Below are positions 36,190-45,722 of a DNA stretch of 64,000 bases, in pieces. The position numbers were made by a program, and so were the translations under genes. The notes beneath the pieces are model-generated. The model ran no database searches, was not told the DNA's origin, and saw only the letters and a program-made list of their open reading frames with translations. Each line of letters starts with the position of its first letter. The first letter of the stretch is position 1. The DNA comes from Gracilimonas sp046602855 (GTDB lineage: Bacteria > Bacteroidota > Rhodothermia > Balneolales > Balneolaceae): assembly GCF_046602855.1 (NCBI RefSeq), contig NZ_JBKINJ010000001.1, positions 1,178,001 to 1,242,000 of the forward strand. Reading direction: 5' to 3'.

Positions 36190-37275
36190 TTAATTCACCA
36201 ACAACGGCACCACTTTCTGCTGATGACTGATGCTAAAGTGCTGATCTACGGCCAGTGTATCGCCGGGTTCAATTTCGGGGTGATCTATCAATACCCAGTC
36301 GGAGTTCATTGCCTCTGGGGTCACATATATCCATTCAACCTCTTCATTATTCAGTAAACGGAACACAAGGGTTCTTCCATCACGCTCCAGCAGGGCCTCA
36401 CGTGGCATACGTACCTTACTTTCCTGACTGCGAACAAACACCCGACCGTCTACTGTCATACCTGTTTTCAGGCCGAATTCGCTGTTATCCACTTCCACCA
36501 GTACCTGCCCGGTTTTGGTGTCTGCATTCACCTCCGGGGAGATGGCGATGATCTCACCCTCATATCCGGTGCCACCCGGACCAAATAGTTCAACCTTCAT
36601 GCCTTCATCCAGATTATTGATCTCCGATTCCAGCACGTCAAAGCGTACCCGCACTGTGGAGGCATCTATCAGTGAGGCCAGCTCCGTACCGGCTGAAACA
36701 TAGGAACCCACTGATATAAAAGTTTGATTGGTCACTACATTTTGAAGAGAAAGCCGCCCGGAAAACGGAGCTTTGACAGTCGTGTAACTCAGGTTCAGTT
36801 TAGCCCGGTTATACGCCACTTCTGCATCTGCCAGTCCACTGTTGATTCGGATCATTTCGTCATTACTTTCGCCGGTGTAACCTTCCCGAAGTCGCTTATC
36901 GATCTCATATTGATTTTCTGCCTTCAGATAGGCCTGCCGGGCTTGCTCGGCCTCATATTCCCATTCATCATCCACAAATTGCAATAAAACCTCTCCCTTG
37001 TTAACCTGCCGACCCTCTTCAATGATATGCGACTCCACATACCCACTTATCCTTGGTACGATCTTGGTCTGCCGCAGCGGTTCCACCACCCCTCGACTCT
37101 CGATATAGAAATTCAATGGTTCATCATTCACCACATCAAATACCACCTCGGGACGGATCTCAACACTATCCATATCCGGAGCCTCCGGCGTCTCCCGCTC
37201 ACTCTTACATGCAGTGAACAGCGTTACAATGATCAGTAAACAGTAAAGCAATGTGGTATTTTTTGATCGTTTCAT
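36190..37275 (-). CDS. RND efflux periplasmic adaptor (membrane fusion protein)
   Basis: A 361-aa lipoprotein adaptor (MKRSKNTTLLYCLLIIVTLF, lipobox FTAC). It has the HlyD/MFP plan: lipoyl half-motif FYIESRGVVEPLRQTKIVPR, a helical hairpin (EYEAEQARQAYLKAENQYEI), the second lipoyl half YTTVKAPFSGRLSLQNVVTN, then beta-barrel and membrane-proximal domains ending HFSISHQQKVVPLLVN. It would link inner-membrane RND pumps to an outer-membrane channel. It lies between two RND genes and presumably serves both. No TolC-type gene is in the window. Confidence 0.94.
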   Translation of the reverse strand: MKRSKNTTLLYCLLIIVTLFTACKSERETPEAPDMDSVEIRPEVVFDVVNDEPLNFYIESRGVVEPLRQTKIVPRISGYVESHIIEEGRQVNKGEVLLQFVDDEWEYEAEQARQAYLKAENQYEIDKRLREGYTGESNDEMIRINSGLADAEVAYNRAKLNLSYTTVKAPFSGRLSLQNVVTNQTFISVGSYVSAGTELASLIDASTVRVRFDVLESEINNLDEGMKVELFGPGGTGYEGEIIAISPEVNADTKTGQVLVEVDNSEFGLKTGMTVDGRVFVRSQESKVRMPREALLERDGRTLVFRLLNNEEVEWIYVTPEAMNSDWVLIDHPEIEPGDTLAVDQHFSISHQQKVVPLLVN

Positions 37276-37444
37276 AATTCGTTTTCTAATAAAAACATTG
37301 TGGATTTACCGCAAAGTGCGCAAAGGTTTCGCTATGCTCGCAGAGATTTAAGATCTTGCATACTCAGTGTATACTTTACTCAAACTGCGGTTAAACATTT
37401 CATAATTGAAATCATTCAATATTCCATTTAAAATTTCAAATTTA

Positions 37445-40400
37445 TCATTTAACATTACTCCCATTCGTCCATTTAAACACCAATGGGATTAAATACAAGG
37501 TCAAAAAGGTACTGGTGATCATCCCTCCCATCAGTGCTATCGCCAGTGACTGCCTGAATATATATCCGTCGCCAAAGGGTATGAGCATTGGGATCAATGC
37601 CAGGATCGTCGTCATACTCGTCATGACCACCGGCCGGAACCGATTGATACCCGCCTCTTTGATGGCTTCCTCCAGGTTCCCCGTTTCCTCAAAATAGCGG
37701 CGCATGAAATCAACCTTCAGGATGGAATCGTTTACGGCAATACCGGTCAGGATCAGGATGCCCATGAATGACAGCGCATTCAAACTGACACCCCCGATGT
37801 ACATGGCAAAAAAGGAACCGATCCACGCAAACGGTATAGCCAGAATGATGATAAACGGATATTTCAGATTCTCATATTGTATGGCAAGGATGAGGTAGAT
37901 CAACAACACACTTATCATCAGCAACCAACCTAACTCTTTCAGCAGGCTTATGACCTGCAGGGCTGAACCGCGCACCTGTATCTCATGCCCCGATTCCTGC
38001 ATAAATTGATTGACCAGCTGTTGAATCTCTCCTCCATCCCACCACCAGTCCATAAAGGTCAGATCAGAATTAAAGGTCAGTATCGGAGCCTGACGGATAC
38101 GCTCCAGCTGTTCGGCTTCATCGATCCGGGAGATCTCTGCCACATCGGTTAACGGTATGATCTTATTCCTGATATCAAGGGTGATCTCAGTGGGATCCAG
38201 TGATCGCCCCCGCTCTCCTATCAAACGGATAGATATCTGCTCATCCTGACGGTTCCAGTCGGTTATGAAGGCCCCGCGGGTCAGCGATTCCAGGTAACGG
38301 ATCACCTCTGCCTCGGTAAGCTCAAAGGCCAGCATCTGCTCTGACCTGAACCGGATCTGATAGGCTTGTATCCGCTGTGGGTATTTGAGCTCCAGGTTCG
38401 TTTCCCCGTACTGTTGACTCATGAAATCTGAAAAAGCACCGGCCACGCGGTTACTGAAAGCACGATCGGTGCCAACCACACTAAACTGCACCGGGGCGTC
38501 CTGTCCAACTGATACCACACCCGTGGCATTATCCGATATTTTTTGAAAGGTCCAGTTAGCGTAGGTCCGGGCGATGCCTTCCATGGTCCGCTCCACTTTC
38601 CTCGCTTCCTCAAAACCCGAAACGGGAACGGATATGGTAAATTTGTTAAGTCCCTCATTGGTGATGGAGCTTAGATTCGTATTATCGGTGTAGCCTCCAA
38701 GGGATAGAATGTTGGACTGTCCGGTTCGCTCCATCAATATGTTGGTCACATCCGCAGAGGCCTGCTTAGCAGAACGCAAAGCCGTGTTTCCGGGCATGGA
38801 TACCAGGTACTCCACTTTAGATGGCTCATCAGGCGGAAGTACGGCTTTTTCTATGGTCATAAAGGCAAACGCAGCACCGGCTAACAAAACTACGGCCACA
38901 AGTATGATGGGCAAAGGTTTTTGAATGACCCGACCCAGATTTCGCTCGTAAGCCATAACCACATTATCAAGTCCTTTGGAGACTTTGCTGAGGACGCCCT
39001 TGGATTTCGATTGCTTGCTGATCTGTGCCACAAAGACCGGAAGTATGAACAGTGCAACCAACAATGAGGCGATCAAACTGAAGGACAGCGTAGCGGCCAG
39101 GTCCCGGAAGAAAGCTCCTTCAAATCCGCCTAGAAAAATAAGCGGCAGGAACACTGAAATAGTGGTAAAGGTAGACGCCGTTACCGCAAGACTGATCTCC
39201 TTGGTTCCTTCCCGGGCAGCCTCAAATCTGCCCAGACCTTTTTGCCTATAGCGACTGATATTCTCCAGCACCACAATGGCATTATCCAGCAACAGTCCGA
39301 TCCCGAGGGTGAGACCGCTGAGTGAAATGATGTTGAGCTGAATGTCGAACAGGAACATCACCACGAAGGTGAGGAAAATACTGACGGGGATAGAGATCCC
39401 GATGGTAAACGGACTCCGCGCATCATCCAGAAACAGGAACAGAACCAGAAAAGCCAGCAATCCACCGATCAGTAAAGTTTGCAGTAAATTGGAAATAGAG
39501 TTCTCGATATAGCTCGCATCTTCCTGTATAACCTCGATAAGGATATCCGGGTTTTGATCGCGGATCTCAGTCAATACATTTTCCAGCGTTTCAAAGACCT
39601 CTACGGTGTTGGAACCATATTCCTTTTTGACGAGTACGTTCAGTACCTCTTCCCCATCAAGCAAGGCAAAAGACGTGGGGTCAGCCTCGGCCATGCGGAC
39701 CTCCGCCAATTCCTCCAGCAGCAGCACCCGTCCGCTTGCCAGGGAAATAATGGGGATTTTACGCAGATCTTCCATCGACTCGATCCGGCTTTCGATCTTC
39801 AGGGCGTAGCGGTACCAGCCGTCCCGAAGCTCACCGGTAGACGAAAACAAATTCGCGTCCTGCACGGATTGTTGTATCTGAGAAAGCGACAATCCATAAC
39901 GGTCAATAAAGCGCGGGTTGAACCGGATCTGTACTTCGGGCTGCACTTCCCCTACTAATAAGGCCTGGGCGATTCCCTCCTGCTGTTCAAGTCGACGCGT
40001 AAAAACCTGATCAGCCCAGCGCTTCAGGGAAAGGCGGTTCGAAAATTCCTGATTGGAGACATTGGCCAGCTGAAGCGCAATGGTAGCGATGGGCTCATCC
40101 GAAGCCGAAGAATACACCAGTTGCGGTCGCTCAGCCTGATCAGGCAGCATATACCGCGCCTGATCCAACCGTTCCCGCACGTTCAGGAAGGCGATATCCA
40201 TATCGAAGCCCCATTCGAAGGTGAGGAAGATAAGGCTTTGCCCCTGCCGCGAAAGGGATTCAAGTTGCTGCACGCCACGAACTCCGGATAGCATGCCCTC
40301 TAGCTGCTCGGTAATGCGGAACTCCACTTCGGAAGCGGGCGCCCCGGAATAGTCGGTACGCACCAATAGCGTAGGCCGGTCAATATCCGGCATCAGCTCT

Positions 40401-40486
40401 ATGGAGAGCCGTTCCAATGCAATACCCCCGAAAATGAGTACCGCCAGAACCAAAATTACAGACGCTATAGGTTTTTTAAGCAGCAA
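37445..40486 (-). CDS. RND-family efflux transporter, first pump subunit
   Basis: A 1013-aa AcrB/HAE1-type exporter beginning with the first membrane helix (MLLKKPIASVILVLAVLIFG), followed by ERLSIELMPDIDRPTLLVRT. TM4 reads TLGIGLLLDNAIVVLENISRY and TM10 GIAVNDSILKVDFMRRYFEE, so the proton relay has Asp-Asn rather than the Asp-Asp of AcrB. It is the first gene of the RND-adaptor-RND operon. Together with the 1050-aa pump it could form a heteromeric trimer, as in MdtBC-type systems. Confidence 0.94.
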   Translation of the reverse strand: MLLKKPIASVILVLAVLIFGGIALERLSIELMPDIDRPTLLVRTDYSGAPASEVEFRITEQLEGMLSGVRGVQQLESLSRQGQSLIFLTFEWGFDMDIAFLNVRERLDQARYMLPDQAERPQLVYSSASDEPIATIALQLANVSNQEFSNRLSLKRWADQVFTRRLEQQEGIAQALLVGEVQPEVQIRFNPRFIDRYGLSLSQIQQSVQDANLFSSTGELRDGWYRYALKIESRIESMEDLRKIPIISLASGRVLLLEELAEVRMAEADPTSFALLDGEEVLNVLVKKEYGSNTVEVFETLENVLTEIRDQNPDILIEVIQEDASYIENSISNLLQTLLIGGLLAFLVLFLFLDDARSPFTIGISIPVSIFLTFVVMFLFDIQLNIISLSGLTLGIGLLLDNAIVVLENISRYRQKGLGRFEAAREGTKEISLAVTASTFTTISVFLPLIFLGGFEGAFFRDLAATLSFSLIASLLVALFILPVFVAQISKQSKSKGVLSKVSKGLDNVVMAYERNLGRVIQKPLPIILVAVVLLAGAAFAFMTIEKAVLPPDEPSKVEYLVSMPGNTALRSAKQASADVTNILMERTGQSNILSLGGYTDNTNLSSITNEGLNKFTISVPVSGFEEARKVERTMEGIARTYANWTFQKISDNATGVVSVGQDAPVQFSVVGTDRAFSNRVAGAFSDFMSQQYGETNLELKYPQRIQAYQIRFRSEQMLAFELTEAEVIRYLESLTRGAFITDWNRQDEQISIRLIGERGRSLDPTEITLDIRNKIIPLTDVAEISRIDEAEQLERIRQAPILTFNSDLTFMDWWWDGGEIQQLVNQFMQESGHEIQVRGSALQVISLLKELGWLLMISVLLIYLILAIQYENLKYPFIIILAIPFAWIGSFFAMYIGGVSLNALSFMGILILTGIAVNDSILKVDFMRRYFEETGNLEEAIKEAGINRFRPVVMTSMTTILALIPMLIPFGDGYIFRQSLAIALMGGMITSTFLTLYLIPLVFKWTNGSNVK

Positions 40487-40569
40487 ATAGTGAATTTTAA
40501 GTTACTTAGCAGAGAATAGTGAATTAAATTGGGATATGGAAACTATGGATTTAGTAGTGTGTGGTTTTC

Positions 40570-41589
40570 TTAGTTTGAAGACACTAGGGGAAATTCTATT
40601 AGTTGATCTCTATCATCATACTTTGACAAAGCTATCACCCTACCGTTTATAATATTAAACTTTCTTATTATCAGATCTTGTACTCGGTAGCTATATAAAT
40701 ACTCACCGTTTTGAGTATCATATACATCAATGGTTTTGGATATACCGGATGTACTTCCCGAAAATAAAACGTATAGCTTTTCCTCATATACGTCTACATC
40801 CAAAGTGGCAATTACTGAATCGTCATTAAGCTTAGTTACTCTCACATCTTTCATTCCCTCAATATCCAATTCCCTGTTAATGACTTCAGGTTTCGGTATA
40901 TCCTCTATACTATTTATGGTTGACACGACACCGCTATTTGCTGAGAATTTTTTGATGAAACCCGATTTATAACCGGCATAATAAATGCCTGTACTGTCTG
41001 CAGTAATACTGCCTTCTTTCAAAAATCGGGCATGCATTGGTTTGATACTGATCCTTCCCAGCCGTTCTTTTACTGATGCCTGATGATCGGATATCGCAAG
41101 CTCAGAAACACCTTCTTTATAATTCTTGGGCTGCCAAACATAGGTTGACTCGGAAACCGGTACCGCCTTTACGGGAACAGATGATGCATTGTTGAATGAT
41201 ATACTCCTAACTAGATCACCACTTGAATTCCAAACACTGATACGGGCCTGTTGAGGATCTGTCAACCAAAAGTGTTCGTTGTACTTGTCGTAGGAAAGAT
41301 CGGTGGGATTACTGAATTCTTTCGGGCCTCCACCTGATCCTTCTCCAATTTTTTTTACTGAATTATCAGAGGTATTGATAAGAAAAAGGTTGTGAACACC
41401 ATAATCATAAATTGCAACGAGTCCATTGTTATCAACAGCCAGTAAAGCAGGCTGAAAAATTCCCTGATCCCCTAAATTCATGATCAACTCAGGTTCTACT
41501 TCATGGTATACCCTTTCATTTTGGGCTGATACATTGAAATTAGATACTAACAGAATTAGACCTACTAAAATATTTACCTGGAAATACAT
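40570..41589 (-). CDS. Secreted six-bladed beta-propeller protein 5
   Basis: The ATG at 41589 is preferred: it begins a signal peptide (YFQVNILVGLILLVSNFNVS, cleavage after AQ) rather than a lipobox. About 339 residues with family blades: ALLAVDNNGLVAIYDYGVHN, IGEGSGGGPKEFSNPTDLSY and FWLTDPQQARISVWNSSGDL. It is closest in look to propeller 6 (both share GPKEF.NPTD). An inverted pair of REP-like elements separates it from propeller 6. Confidence 0.84.
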   Translation of the reverse strand: MYFQVNILVGLILLVSNFNVSAQNERVYHEVEPELIMNLGDQGIFQPALLAVDNNGLVAIYDYGVHNLFLINTSDNSVKKIGEGSGGGPKEFSNPTDLSYDKYNEHFWLTDPQQARISVWNSSGDLVRSISFNNASSVPVKAVPVSESTYVWQPKNYKEGVSELAISDHQASVKERLGRISIKPMHARFLKEGSITADSTGIYYAGYKSGFIKKFSANSGVVSTINSIEDIPKPEVINRELDIEGMKDVRVTKLNDDSVIATLDVDVYEEKLYVLFSGSTSGISKTIDVYDTQNGEYLYSYRVQDLIIRKFNIINGRVIALSKYDDRDQLIEFPLVSSN

Positions 41590-41646
41590 ACTTGAAAGTA
41601 ATTTTATAATAAAAACAGGTTTACCCACCCAATTTACATTAGTGCT

Positions 41647-41813
41647 CGTCCCGGTGCTCCGCTCCGGAATGCCTTACCGTGGCTCTGCCTCATACTACTG
41701 ATTGTGTTCCAATCCGACAACTCTAATAATTTCAGTACTATCATATTCAAGCAACTCCACCATCAATAGCTGGAGGAGCCTCCATCTTACATTCTACAGC
41801 AGAGCGGCGGGAC
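41647..41813. repeat. Inverted pair of REP-like two-hairpin elements (R1 at 41647-41692, F1 at 41772-41813)
   Basis: R1 has a CCGG...CCGG long hairpin with TGCTCCGC core, then GGCTCTGCC. F1 is in opposite orientation: a GGAGG/CCTCC short hairpin, about 15 bases, then the long hairpin core CAGAGCGGCGGGA. They occupy the gap between propellers 5 and 6. F1 is the most diverged copy. Confidence 0.7.
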
Positions 41814-41852
41814 TAGAATCAGGAATACCTTCATGAGATTCACTCTTTGCGT

Positions 41853-42908
41853 TTAAAACTCAGTCAGCTTATAAAACGTCAACATATTCTCTTTTCTGTC
41901 AGTATCATATGTCCTTAATACTGCCATGTCCCCATTGATTCGTAGGGTATTTGTAAAATGCTCCAATTGCACAGAAAAGGCATACGAAAGATCATCTATC
42001 TTGTAGAAATCAAGTGTTTTACTATAGGCATCCGTTCGGCCTGAGTACAGCATAATGACATAATCATTATAAACACCAACGCCTCTCGATCTGTACAGAA
42101 ACTCATCCGACCGTTTATAGACCACTTGTTCCTTCCCCCGGGTTATATCCGTTTTTGATTCGGTAAAATTGGTGCTTACATACAATTCCTTGCCGGCTAA
42201 CTCCATCTGTTCATGATCGTATGCTTTCATGAGTTCGACATCTGTTCTGGTAAACACAACTATGGAATCGTTCATACTCAAATAACCGCTTTCCATCCTC
42301 ATTCCAGGACCTTTCTCACTGTCCTCTTCGTCTTTCAAAAATGAGATCAACTTTCCCTCGTTGTCATACACAACGAAATCACTATCCTTACCAGGATTAG
42401 CATTATAAAGCACGATCTTTTCTTCATTACAGGCTATCCGAAACGGAACAAATTTTCTAGGCCTGAATGAACTCAATAATGTCTCGCTGTCCACATCCCA
42501 AATGGTCACTCTGGCCAGGTCCGAATCTATAACTATAACTTTGTCACCTGTTATACAGATATCAGTGGGATTTCGAAATTCTTTAGGACCTGAGCCTACC
42601 CCATTTCCCACTTCATTAAGCTCTAATACTTTTAATGATTCTTCTAAAGGCTCTAAGAAAACTGAATATAGATTTCTATGTCCATAGTCATAAACAAAAA
42701 GTTTATTCAGGTCAGTATCGAATGCGTATAAGGTAGGACGGAAAAGTTCTACTTCAGATAAATAGACCGTTCCTATTTCATTAAGTACATCTGTTTTGAA
42801 GACCCGCTCGACATTCGAATTTTCAGATTGAATATCTGTTTCACTCTGCCCAAATGCGATGTTGGTGGTTACGACTAATAGTAATGGTAGGATTAAATTG
42901 TACTTCAT
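41853..42908 (-). CDS. Secreted six-bladed beta-propeller protein 6
   Basis: A 351-aa protein with a signal peptide (MKYNLILPLLLVVTTNIAFG, cleavage before QSETD). Blade signatures: LYAFDTDLNKLFVYDYGHRN, GNGVGSGPKEFRNPTDICIT and VIVIDSDLARVTIWDVDSET. It lacks a lipobox, so it is probably periplasmic or secreted. It follows the signal peptidase gene on the same strand after a 264-bp gap that holds no gene. Confidence 0.85.
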   Translation of the reverse strand: MKYNLILPLLLVVTTNIAFGQSETDIQSENSNVERVFKTDVLNEIGTVYLSEVELFRPTLYAFDTDLNKLFVYDYGHRNLYSVFLEPLEESLKVLELNEVGNGVGSGPKEFRNPTDICITGDKVIVIDSDLARVTIWDVDSETLLSSFRPRKFVPFRIACNEEKIVLYNANPGKDSDFVVYDNEGKLISFLKDEEDSEKGPGMRMESGYLSMNDSIVVFTRTDVELMKAYDHEQMELAGKELYVSTNFTESKTDITRGKEQVVYKRSDEFLYRSRGVGVYNDYVIMLYSGRTDAYSKTLDFYKIDDLSYAFSVQLEHFTNTLRINGDMAVLRTYDTDRKENMLTFYKLTEF

Positions 42909-43172
42909 TTGAGTCCCCGTTATTTCCTGTGTTATATTTTTTTTGGTGTTTCATCCCTAAATGCCCCAATTAGAATTTGCAGAATATTAATTTATGCTTT
43001 TTCGTTTCGAACAAGCCTAGTAATTTCATTGCGAACTTTAAAAACACTATTCAATCAGTATCTAGACGTAAAACTTCTAAAATGTATTGCTTACCTGATC
43101 GAAAAAACGAGAATTTCAATTATAGAATAAATGTTTATGTGAGCTTTACACACTATCAATTATATTCAATAA

Positions 43173-43727
43173 TCAAATTATTGCAATAACTTTTCCAATT
43201 ATTTGATCTTTATGGATGAAACCCCAGAACCGGCTATCCATACTTCTATTGTAATTATCACCAACAAGAAAATAATATTCAGATGGAACAACCAAATAAT
43301 CTTCATTCTGAGAAGCAAACATGAATGTAGCATTAATTGCTTTTGTATTTTCGAGCAGGTAATCAAAATAAACTTCTTCTTTTGTTGAATCTTTTAAACT
43401 GACTTGAAGTAAATCATATACCGTATCGTGAGGAATTTCAACCTGATTAATAATCATGGAGTGTTTGTTAGCGAATAATGTATCACCAGGTTGACCAACA
43501 GCTCTTTTAATAAAAACGATGGGTTTGGTATTAAATATTTTAGTAAAAGCAACAATATCATTTTGACGAATGCTTCTCCCTAAATCGTAATTAAACACTA
43601 CTACATAATCACCTTGCTTAATTGTTTGAGACATAGAACTACTTTGAACCTTATAAATTGAAAAACTAAAACGAATAGAAATTGTAATTAATATTATCAC
43701 TAAACCGTATATGAATAACTTTTTCAT
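43173..43727 (-). CDS. lepB: Signal peptidase I, cluster-specific
   Basis: A 184-aa S26A signal peptidase with one N-terminal membrane anchor (KLFIYGLVIILITISIRFSF). The nucleophile is in VQSSSMSQTIKQGD (about Ser31) and the general-base lysine in VFIKRAVGQPGD (about Lys74). Box E reads FLVGDNYNRSMDSRFWGFI. It is much shorter than the housekeeping enzymes of this group and lies inside a cluster with a Cys-rich peptide and propeller genes, 30 bases after propeller 7. A dedicated role in processing the peptide leader is an inference from context. Confidence 0.9.
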   Translation of the reverse strand: MKKLFIYGLVIILITISIRFSFSIYKVQSSSMSQTIKQGDYVVVFNYDLGRSIRQNDIVAFTKIFNTKPIVFIKRAVGQPGDTLFANKHSMIINQVEIPHDTVYDLLQVSLKDSTKEEVYFDYLLENTKAINATFMFASQNEDYLVVPSEYYFLVGDNYNRSMDSRFWGFIHKDQIIGKVIAII

Positions 43728-43757
43728 CTATGTCGATAGTTATAATTACTAGTTACA

Positions 43758-44843
43758 TTACGGTAATCCTTCAATATTATAAATTTTCAAATCATGCCCT
43801 TCTTTAGGGTTAAACTCTATTGATATTAGTTTATCGTTTTGGATATAAATTTCTTTAGCAGGAAATGGTATATCAAATGTAAACATATAATTACCTGTGT
43901 GAACTGAGTAAACATCTACTCCATATATATCCCTATCCCTATTTCTTGATCTACTTACAAATAGTAAATCAGAGTCATTTAGAAATATTTCACCATTTAT
44001 ACGTGGAGCACTAGGATTAAATCTTGTCATTCCTTTGTTTAAATTAATAAACAATGGTTCTTCAATTAGTACGTCAGATGCGGTTCTAAAAAATTCTATA
44101 TTACCGGCTCTATCATATTTCCTCAAAGTCCCTGTAAAATCTCCAGAATAAATTAAATCACCTTCATCATCACAGATTATATCTCCTGTAAGTACGTAAG
44201 GATATCTTTCATCATCATTTGAAATTTCCTGAAATGTATTTGATAAAATTAACTCATCATTTTGAAAGTCATATTGGTGAAGAATCCCTTCCTTATTATT
44301 ATATCCATTACCATATTGTGTTGAAAGTACATATAAAACCAGATCACTCGAGTTATTTAGGCTACAACTCGCTATTTGATCAGGTTTGATAAACCTATTA
44401 TTTAGGCTATATGTATACTTCAGCTTTTTACTTTTTAAGTCCCAGATATCAATTTTACGAAGATCGATATCTGCAACCCATAGCATATTATTTTCTCCTA
44501 AATACATATCAAATGGTGATTCATATTCTCCTGGCCCTCTTCCCCTATTTGTATTAATTTTTATGATATTGTTTAATTTTCCACTCTGAAAATAATAGAC
44601 CTGCCTACTTCCCCAAGCCATCATTGCAATATCTAATTGCTTATTAACTGTCATAGCGTGTGGATAGAAAATACTGTGACTGTCCAAATAGGTCGAATCT
44701 TCCAGTGTAAACTTTAATGTTTTCCAGTTACTAATGTCTTCAAATTTTACTTGTGAAGAATTTGTAAGTACAGTTTCTGAAGTTTCTTGTCCCATTGATA
44801 ATACAGGCAGAAAAAGAGCAATTACAAAAATTATATTTTTCAT
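43758..44843 (-). CDS. Secreted six-bladed beta-propeller protein 7
   Basis: A 361-aa protein with a signal peptide (MKNIIFVIALFLPVLSMGQE). Blade signatures: KINTNRGRGPGEYESPFDMY and MLWVADIDLRKIDIWDLKSK. It lies between the Cys-rich peptide gene (49-base gap) and the signal peptidase gene (30-base gap), all on the minus strand, so they form one likely operon. It is the most peptide-proximal of the propellers and a candidate binding or display partner for it. Confidence 0.86.
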   Translation of the reverse strand: MKNIIFVIALFLPVLSMGQETSETVLTNSSQVKFEDISNWKTLKFTLEDSTYLDSHSIFYPHAMTVNKQLDIAMMAWGSRQVYYFQSGKLNNIIKINTNRGRGPGEYESPFDMYLGENNMLWVADIDLRKIDIWDLKSKKLKYTYSLNNRFIKPDQIASCSLNNSSDLVLYVLSTQYGNGYNNKEGILHQYDFQNDELILSNTFQEISNDDERYPYVLTGDIICDDEGDLIYSGDFTGTLRKYDRAGNIEFFRTASDVLIEEPLFINLNKGMTRFNPSAPRINGEIFLNDSDLLFVSRSRNRDRDIYGVDVYSVHTGNYMFTFDIPFPAKEIYIQNDKLISIEFNPKEGHDLKIYNIEGLP

Positions 44844-44892
44844 ATGCTTATAGTGTTTGAGTGCTCAATCAGATTGAGCACTCGATTAATAT

Positions 44893-45180
44893 TTATTTAC
44901 TTAAGCTTGGAAAATCACCTTCTTCACTTCCTACACAATCTTTTGTAATTCGCCAACCCAAAACTTTAACAACTGTAGTTGTGCCACAATATCCGGGACT
45001 GCCATCACATCCGGCATCGCCACAGGGACCCGCATATGCTTCTTCGATGCCTACTATATTCTCAAGTGAACGTGTTTCTGAATCTGTAGATTTTAATTGA
45101 AATCCACTGACTAAGAAAACTAAAGTTAACATTGCTATAATTTGACTTGTGTAATTTTTAATCTTCATGATATTACCCAT
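44893..45180 (-). CDS. Small Cys-rich exported peptide with NVEALA-like leader
   Basis: A 95-aa precursor; Met5 at 45168 is an alternative start. A hydrophobic stretch (SQIIAMLTLVFLVSGFQL) is followed by a polar spacer and NIVGIEEAYAG. EEAYA has the form of the NVEALA motif, which itself ends in an AxA signal-peptidase site. Cleavage there would release a 46-residue peptide, GPCGDAGCDGSPGYCG..., with four cysteines. NVEALA-type peptides are known to sit beside six-bladed propeller genes in Bacteroidota, as here. It lies 13 bases after the MauE-like gene. The target or activity is unknown; it could be a structural, signalling or antagonistic peptide. Confidence 0.75.
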   Translation of the reverse strand: MGNIMKIKNYTSQIIAMLTLVFLVSGFQLKSTDSETRSLENIVGIEEAYAGPCGDAGCDGSPGYCGTTTVVKVLGWRITKDCVGSEEGDFPSLSK

Positions 45181-45193
45181 TTTATTTTATGTT

Positions 45194-45637
45194 TTATTTT
45201 ACCCCGATTGGAGTTTCTTTAGATTTAAAAACTGCACCTATAATAGTTGTGGCCATCCCGAACAATAATGTATTTCTTAATACCATAACCCCATCGAAAT
45301 TTCCATAAGTAAATTCACCGAGGCACCCACAAACCAACTCCCAGTTATTTAAATACCCCACTATACTGATCAATAAAAATATTGAACATAAGGTACCTAC
45401 TAGTGTAGCAGTCATCCGTGGTTTATAACGTGCGATTAGATTCAACCCAAGCACAATTTCTATTGCTGAAGATAGGTAAACGAAAACGGTGGCGTTATTT
45501 TCACTTAGTAGATCGAAAAATAGAATTACTTCTATAAGATTATCCGGTGAATATATTTTTAAAATACCGGCAATAACTAAAACCCCTCCCAGGATCCATC
45601 GAAAATACTTAATAACTGACATTTTCATCTTGACCAT
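45194..45637 (-). CDS. MauE/DoxX-like membrane protein
   Basis: A 147-aa protein with four predicted membrane helices (ILGGVLVIAGILKIYSP, VFVYLSSAIEIVLGLNLIA, ATLVGTLCSIFLLISIVGYL, MATTIIGAVF). The motif ELVCGCLGEFTYGNFDGVMV, with a CxC pair, followed by LRNTLL matches the MauE-type redox-associated family, which is linked to disulfide formation in exported proteins. It is directly upstream of the four-cysteine peptide gene, so assisting its disulfides is a reasonable inference. Confidence 0.8.
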   Translation of the reverse strand: MVKMKMSVIKYFRWILGGVLVIAGILKIYSPDNLIEVILFFDLLSENNATVFVYLSSAIEIVLGLNLIARYKPRMTATLVGTLCSIFLLISIVGYLNNWELVCGCLGEFTYGNFDGVMVLRNTLLFGMATTIIGAVFKSKETPIGVK

Positions 45638-45722
45638 GAATTAATTTTAAGTTCCACTCTTATTCTAAAATCATATGATATAACAGACAAGTACTTCTAT
45701 TCCCTATTTTTACTCGTAAATT

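Noticed and set aside
42909..43172. Possible second small peptide gene between propeller 6 and the signal peptidase gene
   Set aside because: Both strands were read; no frame with a leader or cysteine pattern is present.
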